Below are positions 6,154-7,768 of a stretch of 7,768 nt of DNA, piece by piece. This stretch comes from UBA2259 sp964543485 (GTDB lineage Bacteria > Patescibacteriota > Dojkabacteria > SC72), in contig CAZIYI010000017.1 of NCBI GenBank assembly GCA_964543485.1, positions 1 through 7,768 on the forward strand, given 5' to 3'. The notes under the pieces are model-generated. The model was not told the DNA's origin and searched no databases. It saw nothing but the letters and a program-made list of their open reading frames with translations. Each line of letters starts with the position of its first letter. The first letter of the stretch is position 1. Position numbers and translations under genes: made by a program.

Positions 6154-6159
6154 TATAAT
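6154..6159 (+). promoter_or_regulatory. TATAAT box just upstream of groEL
   Basis: A perfect TATAAT ends 8 nt before the groEL ATG in the 33-nt groES-groEL gap. If used it would start transcription at about the ATG and give a leaderless groEL message in addition to the groESL transcript. There is no -35 box at 17-18 bp (the bases there are ATAACT), so it may be a chance match in AT-rich spacer. Confidence 0.25.
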
Positions 6160-6167
6160 ATACAACT

Positions 6168-7768
6168 ATGGCAAAATCAATAATATATGATGAAGAGGCA
6201 AGAAAAGCATTAAAAGCAGGTGTAGATACAATAGCGGATGCTGTTAAAACAACTTTAGGACCTAAGGGTAGAAATGTCGCTATTGCTAAATCTTTTGGTT
6301 CACAGGTTGTAACTAAAGATGGTGTAACTGTTGCCAAAGAGATAGAAGAGAAAGATCCTTTTAAAAATGTTGGTGTAGAAATGCTTAAAGAAGCAGCAAG
6401 AGGGGTTAATGATTTAGCAGGAGATGGAACTACCACAGTTACTGTACTTGCTCAGGCAATTGCTCATGCTGGTTTTAGAAATGTTACAGCTGGTTCTAAT
6501 CCAATATCTTTAAAGAGAGGGTTGGATAAGGCGGTAAGTATAGTTGTAGAGGAGTTGATAAGGTCTTCTAAAAAGATTAAAAAACAGGAAGAGATATCTC
6601 AGGTAGCTACAATATCATCAAACAATGATAAAGAGTTAGGAGATATGATTGGTAAAGTATTTGAGAAGGTGGGTAAGGATGGAGTAATTACAGTTGAGGA
6701 GGCAAAAGGTTTTGATGATGAGGTAGAGTATACAGAGGGTATGCAGTTTGACCAGGGATATGTTAGTGCATACTTTGTTACAGATGCAGAGACCTTAGAA
6801 ACAGTTATGGATAATCCATATATATTTGTAACAGACAAAAAGCTTTCTAATTTACAAGATATCCAAGCTATTGCAGAGAAAGTACTTTCTTCAGCAGATA
6901 GACCATTAGTAATAATTGCTGATGATATCGAGAACCAGGCATTAGCTACATTGGTTGTTAATAAATTAAGAGGTACTCTTAATGTAGTAGCTATTAAAGC
7001 ACCTGGTTTTGGTGATAGGAAGAAAGAGATGTTAAGAGATATTGCAGTAGTTACAGGTGCAGAGTTTATTTCAGAAGAGGTAGGTAAAACATTAGACTCT
7101 GTTGGGCTTACAGATTTAGGTGGAGCAAAAAAGATAATTGTAAATAAAGAAGAGACTGTAATAGTTGAGGGTTCTGGTAAAACATCTGATATTAAAAAGA
7201 GAGTAAGTGAAATTAAAACACAGATAGAGAAAACAACATCAGATTATGATAAAGAGAAATTACAGGAAAGATTAGCTAAGCTATCTGGTGGTGTTGCTGT
7301 AGTTAAAGTAGGTGCTGCATCAGAGGTAGAAGCAAAGGAGAAAAAACAGAGAGTAGAAGATGCTATCAATGCTACTCGTGCAGCTATTGAAGAGGGTGTT
7401 GTTGCTGGTGGTGGATTAGCATATCACAATGCAAAGGCAGTATTAGAGAGTGTTAAATTTGAGGATGCTGATGAGCAGCTAGGTTTAGAGATTTTGAAAA
7501 ATACTCTTAGTGAACCATTAAAACAGATTGCTGCAAATGCAGGTCAAGATGGAGCAGTTGTTGCCTCACAGTGTCATGGAAATATTGGATATAACGCAAA
7601 AACAGATAAATATGTAGATATGCTAAAAGAAGGGATTATAGATCCTGTTAAAGTAACAAGATTAGCATTAGTAAATGCAGCATCAGTAGCAACTATGTTA
7701 ATTACTACAGAAGCAGTTGTAGCAGAGATACCAGAAGAGCATAAACATGATAACCCTATGGCTGGTGG
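6168..7768 (+). CDS. groEL: Chaperonin GroEL (Hsp60), 3' end beyond the window
   Basis: This encodes 533 complete residues of GroEL, the double-ring ATP-driven folding chamber, and stays open to the window end. Conserved elements appear in order: TTLGPKGRNV (28-37), the ATP-site KDGVTVAKEIE (50-60) with D51, GDGTTT (85-90) with catalytic-pocket D86, the apical-domain GYVSAYFVTD (197-206), APGFGDRKKEML (278-289), and RVEDAINATRAAIEEG (395-410) with D398 at the ATP-hydrolysis Asp position, then VVAGGG. The sequence stops at HDNPMAG plus two bases of the next codon. Family members end within about 5-20 residues of this point, often with a GGM tail, so only the extreme C-terminus is missing. An in-frame TAA at 6156-6158 leaves the ATG as the natural start. 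No Shine-Dalgarno is seen. It is co-transcribed with groES and therefore under CIRCE/HrcA control. Confidence 0.97.
   Translation, partial: MAKSIIYDEEARKALKAGVDTIADAVKTTLGPKGRNVAIAKSFGSQVVTKDGVTVAKEIEEKDPFKNVGVEMLKEAARGVNDLAGDGTTTVTVLAQAIAHAGFRNVTAGSNPISLKRGLDKAVSIVVEELIRSSKKIKKQEEISQVATISSNNDKELGDMIGKVFEKVGKDGVITVEEAKGFDDEVEYTEGMQFDQGYVSAYFVTDAETLETVMDNPYIFVTDKKLSNLQDIQAIAEKVLSSADRPLVIIADDIENQALATLVVNKLRGTLNVVAIKAPGFGDRKKEMLRDIAVVTGAEFISEEVGKTLDSVGLTDLGGAKKIIVNKEETVIVEGSGKTSDIKKRVSEIKTQIEKTTSDYDKEKLQERLAKLSGGVAVVKVGAASEVEAKEKKQRVEDAINATRAAIEEGVVAGGGLAYHNAKAVLESVKFEDADEQLGLEILKNTLSEPLKQIAANAGQDGAVVASQCHGNIGYNAKTDKYVDMLKEGIIDPVKVTRLALVNAASVATMLITTEAVVAEIPEEHKHDNPMAG

Noticed and set aside
6149..6838. 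Minus-strand reading frames of 95 and 79 codons opposite groEL, and similar ones opposite the 466-2751 gene and the end of the 201-aa gene.
   Set aside because: They lie wholly or mostly within strongly conserved plus-strand genes, have no recognisable domains and have low-complexity composition typical of antisense shadows.
1..7768. Mobile elements, CRISPR arrays, integrase sites or toxin-antitoxin pairs.
   Set aside because: No transposase or recombinase genes, no regularly spaced repeats and no terminal inverted repeats were found. The content is housekeeping and envelope genes.

Overview
This is an AT-rich bacterial chromosome segment, with G+C at roughly one third by eye. It holds seven genes, two of them cut by the window edges: the 3' end of dnaK, a polytopic O-antigen ligase-like/TPR protein, a ComF-family gene on the minus strand, murJ, a small membrane-anchored protein of unknown function, groES, and groEL (cut just before its stop). 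The compact layout, the absence of Shine-Dalgarno sequences, the shortened degenerate ComF, the Wzy_C-TPR protein and the divergent MurJ together suggest a Candidate Phyla Radiation (Patescibacteria) genome. That placement is inference, and the exact lineage cannot be read from the window. TAA, TAG and TGA all serve as stops and glycine is encoded by GGN, so the standard code applies.

Layout. Bases 1-390 are the dnaK lid and charged tail, followed by a strong GC-stem/T-tract terminator (396-423). Bases 466-2751 encode a 761-aa membrane protein with a Wzy/WaaL-type core and TPR repeats. It converges on and overlaps by 20 bp the minus-strand ComF-like gene (2732-3274). A 103-bp divergent spacer (3275-3377) has promoter-like boxes on both strands. 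From it runs a plus-strand pair, murJ (3378-5147) and a 201-aa anchored protein (5151-5756), 3 nt apart and in the same frame. A consensus-like sigma70 promoter overlaps the stop of that protein and is followed directly by a degenerate CIRCE operator (5784-5810). Then come groES (5832-6134) and groEL (6168 to the window end).

How the genes work together. DnaK and GroES/GroEL are the general protein-folding machines. The CIRCE site indicates HrcA repression of groESL, relieved by heat or misfolded protein. Between the two chaperone loci lies an envelope block: MurJ flips a polyprenyl-linked precursor across the membrane, and the Wzy/WaaL-like protein probably polymerises or transfers a polyprenyl-linked glycan outside the cell. 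The anchored 201-aa protein is likely an accessory of the MurJ step by position only.

Points worth a second look are the CIRCE/promoter arrangement, a MurJ lacking the cavity arginines and carrying an external insertion, a ComF protein with intact zinc ribbons but no recognisable PRPP motif, and the start-proximal TATAAT boxes that suggest leaderless transcripts. I did not find a clearly new multi-gene system.
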